DNA of 26,484 nt from positions 1-26,484 of IMG/VR virus record IMGVR_UViG_3300027852_000155; one strand, given 5' to 3'. Both the position numbers and the translations under genes were made by a program. Of the stretch, positions 6,958-16,200 are shown one piece after another; the first letter of the stretch is position 1; each line of letters opens with the position of its first letter. Below the pieces are notes generated by a model. The model saw nothing but the letters and a program-made list of their open reading frames with translations. It was not told the DNA's origin and made no database searches. This DNA comes from a virus.

Positions 6958-8214
6958 ATGCCCCGTCTTGAAGGCACCGACAACATCATTCTAACCGATG
7001 ACGTGATTGCAAAAGAGGCCATGCGCCTTTTGAAAAACAACCTCGTCGCAACCCGCCTATGCCACCGTGACCACGAACAGCGGTTTGGCTCTATCGGCGA
7101 TACAATCTCCGTGAAAAAACCATCGCGCATCAAATCTGCGTCTGGCCGAACTCTGGTTAAACAACCAATGGTCGATCAGGTTGTTGCCGTAAAGGTGGAC
7201 AATCAGGAACATGTTGGCTTGGAATTCAATTCCATCGACCGTTCTTTGACGCTGGGCGACTTTTCCAGCCGTCACCTCGCATCCGGTATTTCGCAGATTG
7301 CACACGCGATTGATTCCTCGATCATCCGAACCGCGAAAAACGCTTTCTTCTTTAGCTCAGGCACACCCGGCGGCGCAGTCACGTCCGACAATTTCGTTGA
7401 TGCTGCGGCCTATATGTCGATGGTGGGTGTTCCCGCTGACAACATGTGCGCGAACCTGCTGAACCCACTGGATGCTGCGTCTTATCGCAAAGACCTGACC
7501 AGCCTCAACAACCCGGCGATGGTCAAGGCGGCGATTGAACGGTCCTATCTGGGCTATATGGGCGGTTCGGAAAGCTACGAAACCGCACAGATGATCCCGC
7601 ACACTGTTGGCGCGCTCGGCGGCACACCGCTGGTTGTTGGTGCATCGCAGACAGGGGCAACGCTCAATGTGGATGGCGGCTCAAACAGCGTCACCGACTG
7701 GATGCTGGAAGGTGACGTGTTCACGATTGCCGGTGTTTATGAGATTAACCCGCGCACCTATGTCTCGACAGGTCGCTTACAGCGTTTCGTCTGCACGGCT
7801 GATGTTGACACCTCGGGCACGGGAACGGTCACTATCCCAATCTCGCCCGCAATCAACGATGGCACTGTCACTGGTGTGGACAAAACTGGCGCGTCTATCT
7901 CGCTTGCGGCCTACCAGAACGTCACCGCCGCACCTGCTGACAACGCGGCAATCACGGTCATTGGCTCGGCTGGCACCACTTACCGCCAGAACCTCACGTT
8001 CCACCGTGACGCCGTGTCGCTGGCCATGATCGACATTCACCTGCCTGAATCGGCACCAGTTGCCAAACGGGTTCGTGATGAAGACACGGGCCTGTCATTG
8101 CTGCTGACCGCGCAATACGACATCAACGATATGACCGAAACATATCGTGTTGATGCGCTATGGGCTTGTGACGCGATCTACCCGGAACTTGGTCACCGCG
8201 TCTGGGGCGGCTGA
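6958..8214 (+). CDS. Major capsid (coat) protein, P22 gp5-like
   Basis: The 418-residue protein fits the P22 coat family (gp5, 430 aa) with an HK97-like fold. It begins with a short N-arm (MPRLEGTDNIILTDDVIAKE) and has the conserved VGLEFNSIDRSLTLGDFS stretch. A centrally inserted beta-rich segment (about 220-360) contains GDVFTIAGVYEINP (252-265), matching the position of the P22 insertion domain that stabilises the subunit. About 400 copies would form the head shell. AAAGGA ahead of the ATG is a good ribosome-binding site. It is followed by a strong hairpin terminator and preceded by a structured gap, which suits separate high-level expression. Confidence 0.95.
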   Translation: MPRLEGTDNIILTDDVIAKEAMRLLKNNLVATRLCHRDHEQRFGSIGDTISVKKPSRIKSASGRTLVKQPMVDQVVAVKVDNQEHVGLEFNSIDRSLTLGDFSSRHLASGISQIAHAIDSSIIRTAKNAFFFSSGTPGGAVTSDNFVDAAAYMSMVGVPADNMCANLLNPLDAASYRKDLTSLNNPAMVKAAIERSYLGYMGGSESYETAQMIPHTVGALGGTPLVVGASQTGATLNVDGGSNSVTDWMLEGDVFTIAGVYEINPRTYVSTGRLQRFVCTADVDTSGTGTVTIPISPAINDGTVTGVDKTGASISLAAYQNVTAAPADNAAITVIGSAGTTYRQNLTFHRDAVSLAMIDIHLPESAPVAKRVRDEDTGLSLLLTAQYDINDMTETYRVDALWACDAIYPELGHRVWGG

Positions 8215-8228
8215 ACCTAAATACTTAA

Positions 8229-8259
8229 AGGGCGGCTGTTCGTGGCCGCCCTACTCTTT
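8229..8259 (+). terminator. Rho-independent-type terminator or attenuator after the coat gene
   Basis: A perfect 8-bp stem, AGGGCGGC (8229-8236) with GCCGCCCT (8245-8252), encloses an 8-base loop and is followed by ACTCTTT. The T-tract is short, so it may be a partial terminator that lowers expression of downstream tail genes relative to coat. It starts 15 bases after the coat stop. No - strand gene nearby would need it in the other direction. Confidence 0.6.
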
Positions 8260-8279
8260 GGAAACTAGGGATTGAGAAA

Positions 8280-8684
8280 ATGGCAAAAGTCACAAATGAA
8301 CTGAAATCCGCAAAAGCAAGGGCCGTTATGCCGACAGCACCGGCCCGCTGCGTGATGTATAGCGAGGAATTCCCACTCGGGAAAACTTTCGATGTTGATG
8401 ATCTTGTGTTGATAGACATTGGCGATGGATGGGTGGATTCGCCCGACCTTGTTGGTGGTGCAGATCCGGCAGAAGTGCAGAAGGAACGCGCTCTGGCCGA
8501 GAAACTTGAGGCTTTCCAGAACGGAAAAACCGGATCATGGCTCAAGGATGATTTTGTTTCCTTGGCAATCATGCTCGGCGCGCCTGATGATGTTGGGTCT
8601 GAAACTGTTGCCAACATCCGGGCCATGATCGAGCAGGCCGTTGAAGAACGCAACAAACCTTCTGAACCGTCACTGATGGGATAA
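8280..8684 (+). CDS. Hypothetical protein between coat and gp4-like genes, 134 aa
   Basis: The 134-residue product lies between the coat and the gp4-like tail factor, where it is probably structural or helps complete the head. It begins with a Lys-rich start (MAKVTNELKSAKARAVMP). A beta-like section follows, with YSEEFPLGKTFDVDDL and DGWVDSPDLV, and then a helical acidic C-terminal half. The DGWVDSP phrase is seen in assorted small phage proteins that read like accessory structural factors. I cannot name the family. Translation starts 65 bases after the coat stop, just past the terminator, so it depends on read-through or its own weak promoter. Confidence 0.6.
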   Translation: MAKVTNELKSAKARAVMPTAPARCVMYSEEFPLGKTFDVDDLVLIDIGDGWVDSPDLVGGADPAEVQKERALAEKLEAFQNGKTGSWLKDDFVSLAIMLGAPDDVGSETVANIRAMIEQAVEERNKPSEPSLMG

Positions 8685-8687
8685 TCT

Positions 8688-9461
8688 GTGGGTATCACAG
8701 CAAAACAACTGATCGACAGCGCGGCCAGAAAGATTGGCGTATCCGGCAAGGGCCTGGACATGGACGCGAGCGACTATATGGACTTTCTCGAAGGTCTGAA
8801 AATGATGCTCGACGGTTGGGCGCTGGAACACCTGATGATCCCATACCGAACCAAAGAGACTTTCACGCTCGATGGTTCATCCAGTTACACAATCGGGCCG
8901 GGCGGTGATTTCGACACCGTGCGGCCCTTGGCCATTGCTGACATGCGAATTTCCAATGGTTCAGGAACTGACTTCAAGGTCACATCCGTTGAACTGGAAC
9001 AGTGGAACCGCCTGTCTGCGACAATCAGCGTAGGGCGGCCAAACTACTTTTTCCTTGAAGCTGGCTACCCTCTTTCAACGATCTGGTTTGAAAAGGCACC
9101 TGACGATCCAAACGTGACGTTCTGGTCCTACAAGCCGATTGAGGCATGGCAGGTCGGCGATCTGGACGTTGCTGACAACCCCGCTTGGGCCGGTCAAGAC
9201 CTTCCAACCTCTGGCCTGTCCATCGCAACCCTGCTGGCAGATATTGAATTCGATGTCGGATACGAGGCGGCGATTGTGTTCAATCTCGCAATCGTCATGG
9301 CCCCGGAATATGAAAAAATCCCTTCCATTGTGGTTCTCAATCTGGCCGACAGCTACAAGAGCCGGATCAAAAACCAGAACATTCGGGTGGGGCAGTTGAC
9401 CGTTGATAGCGGCCTTGGCGTGAGCCGACCATATTACGACATTACCGCCGGGCCGGGCTAA
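8688..9461 (+). CDS. Tail accessory factor, P22 gp4-like head-completion protein
   Basis: The 257-residue protein starts at a GTG. Its N-terminus (ITAKQLIDSAARKIGV, then DFLEGLKMMLDGWALEHLMI) is the helical signature of the gp4 family of podovirus adaptor proteins. The middle (FTLDGSSSYTIGPGGDFDTVRP) and the FLEAGYPLSTIWFEKAPD stretch are also typical. It would bind the portal ring after packaging, extend the tail tube and hold in the DNA. P22 gp4 is shorter (166); the extra length suits the long-form versions seen outside enterobacteria. A lytic activity has been reported for P22 gp4, but nothing here shows it. Its stop overlaps the gp10-like start by one base (TAATG). Confidence 0.85.
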   Translation: MGITAKQLIDSAARKIGVSGKGLDMDASDYMDFLEGLKMMLDGWALEHLMIPYRTKETFTLDGSSSYTIGPGGDFDTVRPLAIADMRISNGSGTDFKVTSVELEQWNRLSATISVGRPNYFFLEAGYPLSTIWFEKAPDDPNVTFWSYKPIEAWQVGDLDVADNPAWAGQDLPTSGLSIATLLADIEFDVGYEAAIVFNLAIVMAPEYEKIPSIVVLNLADSYKSRIKNQNIRVGQLTVDSGLGVSRPYYDITAGPG

Positions 9462-10807
9462 TGGCGAAAGTTCAATTCGCAATTGAGCATGGCAAGGGCC
9501 GTTCCTCAGTTGGGTCTGGGTCGGAACTGGTCAACATGTTTGCCCAACGTGCGCCCAAAGGGGCCAAGGATTCGGTTTACCTTCTGGGCACACCCGGCCT
9601 TTCGCTGTTCTCGATGCTCGCAACCGCTGGCGAATCCGTCGCCAACTTGCAGCCGTTTGGAAATGATGTCGTCGTGATTTCCGATGTCTCGACATATCTT
9701 CTGTTCAGCGATGGAACCTATCAATATTTGGGCGCTGGCCTATCAGGTAGCGTGAGCGCGGCCACGAATGGAACAGTGGTTTGCGCGGTCAACGGCACAA
9801 CAGGGGTTGTTATCACAACAACATCCGTGAGCGTTATCACCGATCCTGATTTCCTACCGGCTGACACGGTTACATTCATTGGCGGGTTCTTTGTGTTCAA
9901 TCGCCGGGGCTCGGGCCAGTATTTTATATCCTCTCTCTATGGAACGGACTTCGATGCGCTGGACTTTGCGACAGCGGAATCTGCACCGGATGACACAATC
10001 GCCGTGCTGGCTCTGCGCCGGGAAATTTGGCTGATGGGCGAAAACACGGTCGAGGTGCACACGTTGACCGGGGGGTCATTTCCGTTCTCGCCTCTTACTG
10101 GCGTGTCAATAAACTTTGGCTGCGCGTCCTCGTTCTCTGCCCGCAAGGTCGATCAGTCGATTGTCTGGTTGTCGCCAGATGGGATTGTCTATCAATCGAA
10201 TGGATATGCCGCTCTGAGGATCAGCACACATGAGATTGAGGAAGAAATGAAGCCGCTCGCGGATCAGTGGGCCACGTCCTTTGCTTGGGACTATATCGAG
10301 GACGGGCACCAGTTCTATGTCCTGACGATGGGCACCGAGACTTTCTGCTTTGATTTTGCAACCCGACTTTGGCACAAGCGATCGACAATCTCGACGGGAA
10401 GTCACATTGCCAAGACCGCCTGCCGGGCATTCAACAAAAATCTGGTGGGTGATGCGACCGGCCGCATTCTGGAAATGAGCAAAACGCTCAATCAGGACGT
10501 GGACGAGGACATTGTGGCAATCATTGGATCAATTCCATACACCGCCAACGGTCAGTTTTTCACGGTCGCCAGCTTCACAATCGACAGCGAGGTCGGCAAT
10601 GGCGGTTCAGCGACCTTGGAATTCAGCAAGACGGACGGCAAAACATGGTCGAGCCGGTTGCTCATAAGCCTTGGCTTGATTGGCGATCACACCCGAATTG
10701 CACAGTGGAAAAGACTTGGCCGACACCGTGATTTCCGCGCGCGCATTCGCCTCTATGGTGACGTTCCGCGCCGCATATCCTCAACCGCAGAAATGAAGGC
10801 AGGCTGA
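9461..10807 (+). CDS. DNA stabilisation / tail hub protein, P22 gp10-like
   Basis: The 448-residue protein matches the length (472) and character of P22 gp10, the hub that closes the tail after gp4. It is beta-rich throughout, consistent with a propeller-like fold, with the typical N-terminus GSGSELVNMFAQ. It also has FIGGFFVFNRRGSGQYFIS, INFGCASSFSARKVDQSIVW and SPDGIVYQSNGY. It prevents DNA leakage and provides the attachment surface for spikes. Its position directly after the gp4-like gene with a one-base overlap supports the call, and the downstream gene starts on its last base. Confidence 0.88.
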   Translation: MAKVQFAIEHGKGRSSVGSGSELVNMFAQRAPKGAKDSVYLLGTPGLSLFSMLATAGESVANLQPFGNDVVVISDVSTYLLFSDGTYQYLGAGLSGSVSAATNGTVVCAVNGTTGVVITTTSVSVITDPDFLPADTVTFIGGFFVFNRRGSGQYFISSLYGTDFDALDFATAESAPDDTIAVLALRREIWLMGENTVEVHTLTGGSFPFSPLTGVSINFGCASSFSARKVDQSIVWLSPDGIVYQSNGYAALRISTHEIEEEMKPLADQWATSFAWDYIEDGHQFYVLTMGTETFCFDFATRLWHKRSTISTGSHIAKTACRAFNKNLVGDATGRILEMSKTLNQDVDEDIVAIIGSIPYTANGQFFTVASFTIDSEVGNGGSATLEFSKTDGKTWSSRLLISLGLIGDHTRIAQWKRLGRHRDFRARIRLYGDVPRRISSTAEMKAG

Positions 10808-11064
10808 TGAAACTTTCCGTTCCCGCCCTTTCTTCGCCAATGACCGAGCCCAAAAGTGGTGTGATGACGCCCGCTTGGGCGCACTTCATATCAACGATGG
10901 CGGAAAGTGCTACCACGGTTGCAGCGTCCACCGCTGCCGTGAGCGTGGCCCCTGTCTCATATTCGCAGGCCTGGGGGCAGGAAGTGGTTGCAGCCCTTGC
11001 CGAAATTCAACAACAACAGGCGGCGATCATCGCAGCATTGCAGGGCGCAGGGAAAATGGAATGA
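10807..11064 (+). CDS. Small phage protein with TPAW motif, 85 aa
   Basis: The 85-residue product begins at the final base of the gp10-like gene. It carries GVMTPAWAHFISTM (19-32), a motif style (G-x-hydrophobic-T-x-x-W-x-x-F) seen in many short phage proteins near tail genes. The second half is an Ala/Gln-rich amphipathic helix (VVAALAEIQQQQAAIIAAL) that could form a coiled coil. It sits where P22 has the gp26 needle gene but is far too short to be that 233-residue coiled-coil needle. A role as a virion or tail-tip adaptor is a guess from position. Confidence 0.55.
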   Translation: MKLSVPALSSPMTEPKSGVMTPAWAHFISTMAESATTVAASTAAVSVAPVSYSQAWGQEVVAALAEIQQQQAAIIAALQGAGKME

Positions 11065-11501
11065 ACTTCGAGGATCTTCTTTCAAAGTGGTTTAAGGGCA
11101 ACGCTGACGCCGTGTCCTTTGCCCTGCAAATCTGGGAAGCCGCGCAAATCTGGGACGACATGAAGGATGGCGCCAAGCAAGGCTCGGATGATGTCGAGGA
11201 CTTGCTGGCGTGGCTGGCGTTTGGCAAGGAATACTCGCCGTTCTTTGCAAAATACCAACCCATTCTTCGCCCTGCCTTGCTCGGCATGTATCTGAAATGG
11301 TCCGCGGCCAACGTGCTTGAGGTTGGCGACGAGGACGACATCAACAAAGCGTATATGTTGCGAGCCGGTTTTTATGACGTGTTGCATTTGATGGTGTGGC
11401 TGGTGGGTGGAAATGATTGGGCGCGCCGTGTTGGCCCGGAAATCTATCGAGCATACGGCGAAACGCTGAATGAACTGAAAAGGGAATTTGACAATGCCTG
11501 A
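11061..11501 (+). CDS. Conserved helical phage protein, 146 aa, function unknown
   Basis: The product is wholly helical. Features are a starting LLSKWFKGNADAVSFAL, a WDDMKDG motif (about residue 31), FGKEYSPFFAKYQPILRPAL, and a late LVGGNDWARRVGPEI. This pattern recalls a widespread uncharacterised phage family with W-D-D-x-x-D near the N-terminus and a Gly-Gly-x-x-Trp near the C-terminus. I know of no assigned function. The start at 11061 overlaps the previous stop and is preferred to the long upstream extension in the same frame, which is a shadow of the 85-residue gene. The gene overlaps the next by 8 bases, and a virion or assembly role is suggested only by location. Confidence 0.65.
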   Translation: MNFEDLLSKWFKGNADAVSFALQIWEAAQIWDDMKDGAKQGSDDVEDLLAWLAFGKEYSPFFAKYQPILRPALLGMYLKWSAANVLEVGDEDDINKAYMLRAGFYDVLHLMVWLVGGNDWARRVGPEIYRAYGETLNELKREFDNA

Positions 11502-12177
11502 TCCAATTACTGCTATTATCGGGTCTGGTGCTATTGGCGGGATTGGCTCTATCGCTGCGGCCAAGTCACAAGAGAAAGCATCCGACAAGGCGGCAGACGT
11601 TCAGTCGGAAACCGCCGACAAATCCATTGCCGAATCCAGACGCCAATACGATCAGGACCGTGAGGATCTTGCACCTTGGCGTGAACTTGGCGCGCAGGCC
11701 GTGGAAGCAATCTCGGCAGGGCTGGAAGATGGCTCGTTTAGCATGGATGATTTCGATTATACGAAAGACCCCGGCTATCAGTTCCGAATGGACGAGGGCG
11801 AAAAACTTCTCAACAATTCGGCAGCGGCGCGCGGGTCCGTTCTGTCAGGGCAACAACTCAAGAACGCGATTGCCTACGGGCAGGACTTTGCATCAAACGA
11901 ATATGACCGAGCCTATGGTCGCGAGTCGGGCCGAAAGGCGTCTGATTTTGCGCGCTACACCTCGGCTGCGGGATTGGGCAGTTCTGGCGTGTCTCAGACA
12001 GTGCAGGCCGGTCAGGCGGCCACCGGGCGTTCCATCAACGCACTGACGTTGCAGGGCAATGCGTCCGCGCAAAACTACATCAATCAAGGCAATATCTCTG
12101 CAAGCATGTATGGCAATTTGGCGTCCGGGGCCAATCAGGGGATTGAGAATTACCTGACATATAAGGGGCTTGGCTAA
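11494..12177 (+). CDS. Candidate DNA ejection (injection) protein, 227 aa
   Basis: The N-terminal hydrophobic Gly/Ala-rich helix (ITAIIGSGAIGGIGSIAAAK, residues 5-24) could insert in a membrane. A charged coiled-coil region follows (25-60). Then comes a block conserved in many phage injection-type proteins: DPGYQFRMDEGEKLLNNSAA (92-111), RGSVLSGQQLKN and YGQDFASNEYDRAYGR. The C-terminal third is Gln/Asn/Ala/Gly-rich. It occupies the place of P22 gp7, one of three proteins released into the cell to form a DNA conduit. AGGGAA (11481-11486) lies 7 bases before ATG 11494, so I prefer it to the TTG at 11488. It overlaps both neighbours slightly. Confidence 0.75.
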   Translation: MPDPITAIIGSGAIGGIGSIAAAKSQEKASDKAADVQSETADKSIAESRRQYDQDREDLAPWRELGAQAVEAISAGLEDGSFSMDDFDYTKDPGYQFRMDEGEKLLNNSAAARGSVLSGQQLKNAIAYGQDFASNEYDRAYGRESGRKASDFARYTSAAGLGSSGVSQTVQAGQAATGRSINALTLQGNASAQNYINQGNISASMYGNLASGANQGIENYLTYKGLG

Positions 12178-13268
12178 TGGCAAACGCGCTTGGAATTAAC
12201 TATTCGGACGTTCTCAAAAACGTCGAAAGCATAAAGACGGCCAGATTGCAGCGCGAGGGCATTGGTCTGGACAATCAGTCCAAACGGCTCGCGCTTGGCG
12301 AGGGCAGAAAGGCCGTTGAGCGCAACGATAATGCTATCGCTCTGCGTCAAGATGCGATTGCGGGCGATGAAACGGCGCTTCCAAAGCTGGTTGCGATCAA
12401 TCCAGACGAAGCCACTGGATTTATGAAAACTCTCGCCACCATGAGCGCCTTTGACCGGTCGGAAATCAACCGTGGGATTGAGGTGATGGGCAAGGCGGCG
12501 GCCTTTGTTCTTGGCTCAAACGACCCGACCGCAGCCTATTCTCAATTGTTGCAGGCGCTACCCGAGGAAGAACGCGCAAAATATCCGCCCGAATACGATG
12601 AACAATTTGTCCGGTTGCAATTGGCGCGCGCAAGCGAGTTTGACGAACTGTTCAAAAGTGTCACGGCTAAGGATGAAACCTTGCTCAATGCCGGGATTGA
12701 TAGCGCAGCGGCAGACGCCGACGAATTGCGGGATATTGCCACCGAGGACCGCAAGACAGCCAGCACAATCGCGACAGAGAACCGGTCCGAAGGGGCTGAC
12801 ATTCGGGCAGAGGGGCGAGCCGAGGACCGCGCGATCCGTGCCGACCAGCGAAAGAATGAAGCGGCCAGCCGGAAAGCTGAACAAGCACAGACCTACCGGC
12901 TCAATGAACTGGAAGCAGGGGCCAATCTGACCCGCGAAACCAACCGACTGAAAGCGCAGGTTGAAGCTGACATCGAGGCCGGGGCTGGTCGAACAATGAA
13001 ATCGGCGGATTCCAATGCGATCTATTCTCGGGCGGCATCCCTGTTCGGCGGGACATACACCCAGAGCGCGGGCGGCGATTATGTTTTCACCGGTCTGGAT
13101 AAAACGTCATCAACCCGTGCTTTGAAGATTGCAGAACTTGCGGAAACAATTTGGCGCGGGCAGACGTCTATCGGGCACAGCGAGGCCGCACGACAGGCCG
13201 CAGAAATGCTCGGTTTTGATTTTTCCGACAACACCGGCCTACCAGCGGGGTTTGTAATTGATAAATGA
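12177..13268 (+). CDS. Internal virion / ejection protein, coiled-coil, 363 aa
   Basis: This is a soluble helical protein starting MANALGINYSDVLKNVESIK. Helical repeats lie in the middle (about 60-175). A very charged Arg/Glu/Ala segment follows (about 185-245), with near-repeats such as ADIRAEGRAEDRAIRADQRK that should form a long coiled coil. A small C-terminal domain (about 275-363) contains LFGGTYTQSAGGDYVFTGLD. No enzyme motif is seen. By position it corresponds to P22 gp20/gp16-type ejection proteins. It starts on the last base of the previous gene and overlaps the giant downstream gene by 4 bases (ATGA), which suggests coordinated production of a multi-protein ejection apparatus. Confidence 0.65.
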   Translation: MANALGINYSDVLKNVESIKTARLQREGIGLDNQSKRLALGEGRKAVERNDNAIALRQDAIAGDETALPKLVAINPDEATGFMKTLATMSAFDRSEINRGIEVMGKAAAFVLGSNDPTAAYSQLLQALPEEERAKYPPEYDEQFVRLQLARASEFDELFKSVTAKDETLLNAGIDSAAADADELRDIATEDRKTASTIATENRSEGADIRAEGRAEDRAIRADQRKNEAASRKAEQAQTYRLNELEAGANLTRETNRLKAQVEADIEAGAGRTMKSADSNAIYSRAASLFGGTYTQSAGGDYVFTGLDKTSSTRALKIAELAETIWRGQTSIGHSEAARQAAEMLGFDFSDNTGLPAGFVIDK

Positions 13269-16200
13269 AAACCGCAACCAACCCCACAACCGGCGAAAAG
13301 GTTTTTTTCAACGAAGAATCTAACAAGTGGCAACCGTTGAAAACCGCCACCAATCCTGAAACTGGTGAAAAAGTTTACCAGCAGGGGGATCAATGGCTGC
13401 CATACGAGGCGTCCAACCAGCCGGAAGCACCAAGATCATCGGACGAGACTGGCGTGATAGCCGCAGGAAAGCGCATTGCCCGGCGGTTGCCGGGCGTGGC
13501 CGAGGCGACGGGGCAGGCATTGCAGAACGTGCCGGAAAACCTGACAATCGGTGCACTTGGCTTGGGTCTGGCTGAGGCCGAATTGGAAGCAGGGGTTTCA
13601 CGTTCCGACGAGCAGGCGCAAATCAAAGGCGGGGCCGCTCTTGAGCAGATGGATGCTCAGATGGCTGACTTGCAAGCGTCCCTATCCACGGCACCACGCG
13701 ATCAGCGGGCAGCAATCCAATCCAAGATCATTGACCTGCGAAGCCAGCAGGGCCAGCAACGCCAATTGTTCGGCGCATCGAAGCAAGAAGCGCAGCGCGA
13801 GGCTCGACAGGCCACACAGGCCGAGATTGACGCCGAGGACAAGCGGATCGCCATTTCCGAGGAACAGGAAACCTTGGTCAATATCAATGCCCCAAAGGGT
13901 TCGGCAGAGTGGTATATCGCGCAGGCAATCGGGGCCACGGCGGAAATGGCGCCAGCCCTTGTTGCGTCTGTGTTGACGAGAAGCCCGGCCCCGGCAATGA
14001 CGTTCATGGGCGGCTATTCAGGCGGTCGCGCTTATGTGAGCGGGCGAGCCGAGGGGCTCACACCCGGCGAGGCGCGCGGCTATGCAACCCTGAACGCAAT
14101 TGCCGAAGGTATTCCCGAGGCCATTCCGGTTGCTGTTCTTTTGAGGCCCGGTGCAAAATTCCTAACCCGTATTGTTCAGGGTGCCGCCGCCGAAAGCGCG
14201 CAGGAAATGCTGACCGAGGCACTACAGGTCGCAATTGACCGGGGCTATATTACACCAGAAACCACATGGGCAGAGGCGCGCGAGCGCATCCTGGACGCCG
14301 GAATAATCGGATCTATGGCCGGAGTGAGCATGGCCGGGGTTGTGACAGCGACCGAGGGCACAATGACAGCCGGTCAGGCGATAGGCCGCCGCGTCATGGA
14401 CAAGTTTACGTCCGCGCAGCCCGTTGCCCCGCAGAGCGAGGCTGCACCCGTTGTCGAGGGCGTTGAGGCACCACAACAGCCGGGAACGGCCCCACCAGAC
14501 GCCCCAGTCGTCCCAGAAGGACAGGAAGGCCCCACACCGGACACACAGGCACCGGCAGCGCCCGAGGGGGCCGCTGACCCGTTCACACGCAATGTTCTGG
14601 CTTTTGTTGGCGACAAAGAGGCACCGGGTGGGTTCGATCAGGTCTACTCCGGTTCCAAGCTGGCACCGCCCAAGCCAATCACCACCATGAGCATTAACGA
14701 ATTGCTGGCTTGGCAGGACGCGAGCGTTGCAGCCGGATCGGAAAGTTCCGCAGCCGGGCGGTATCAGATCATTCGAAAGACGTTGCGCGGGCTCGTTGCC
14801 AAGATGGGTCTGAATGGTTCTGAGACTTTCAATCAAGAATTGCAGGATCGTTTGGCAGTTGAACTTATGAACGAGGCCGGGCTGGCACAGTTCAAGGCCG
14901 GTGAAATAACCGCATCCGAATTCGGCAATCGACTGTCTGGCGTGTGGGCGGCTTTGCCACGGGTTTCCGGCGATGGGGCTGGTCGGTCCACATATGCCGG
15001 GGATGGGCTGAACGCGGCCACCACCTCAGTTGATGCGTTCATGGGAATTCTTGCAGGCGACGAATACGTTGCAGGCGAGATGACAGGCGGCCACGGTGTG
15101 GGTGGAAATCAGTCCTCGCCCGCGCCCGAAGCCAAAGGCGGCACCTCTCAACCCTCCCAGAGTGGTGTCGCCACCACGCCAGAACAGGGTGTTCCCGAGC
15201 CCGTCACCACTGAGATTGAGGCAACGCAGGCACAGCCCGAGGCCGAGCCAAAGACCGAACCGCAAGAGGTGGCAGAGCAAGCCGAACAGCCGGTTGAAGA
15301 ACAGCCCGCGCCGCCCAAATCACCAGAGGCAGAGGCCGAGGTGATAAACAAGGCGATTGAGAACATCGAAACGGACCCGACCGACGCCCAAAAAGAGGCC
15401 GGGAATTATCCCAAGGGCCATGTGAAGATCGAAGGGCTGGACGTAACGATCGAGAACGGCGCGGGGCATGTTCGCAAGGGCACGGACGAAAACGGCAAGG
15501 CGTGGGAAGTCACCATGCCAGCGCATTACGGATACATCAAACGCACTGTTGGCGCTGATGGCGATCACGTTGATGTCTATGTCGGCGAGGTGCCAAATCC
15601 AAACAGCGTGTTTGTTGTCGATCAGATTGATTTGGACACCGGCAAGTTTGACGAACACAAGGTCATTCTGAGCGTTGCCGACGCAAAGGCCGCCGGAATG
15701 CTCTATCGCGCCGGGTTTTCTGATGGCAAGGGCGGCGATCGCATGGGCGCACTGTCCGAAATGACGATGGATCAGTTCAAGGCATGGCTGGATAAGGGCT
15801 CACAGAAAAAGCCTTTCGGAAAGATTGCCAAGGTTTCACGTGAAACATCGGCCACAGACACCAAGCCAAAATCTAAGGCCCCGGTGCTCGATGATCTGGT
15901 AAAGGAAGAACCCGACGCCAAGAAGCGCGCGGCGGTCATGCGCAAGGCCGCAGGCACTTCGGAAAATGTGTCGTGGGACAATCTGGAAGCGGACCAAAAA
16001 GTCAATGCTATCGCGCTCGCCCAGGCATCAAAAATGCCAACCCAAAAGACAGCGCCACGCAAGAAGCCAAAGAAACGCGCCGAACCCCTGCCGGTTCCAC
16101 GCAAAGAAATTGAACTTGCCCGGAAAACGGCGATGGACAAACTGCGCGAGGCGACCGCAGAGATTAAGCGCAAGATGGCGCGCGGCGATGATACGCTTGT

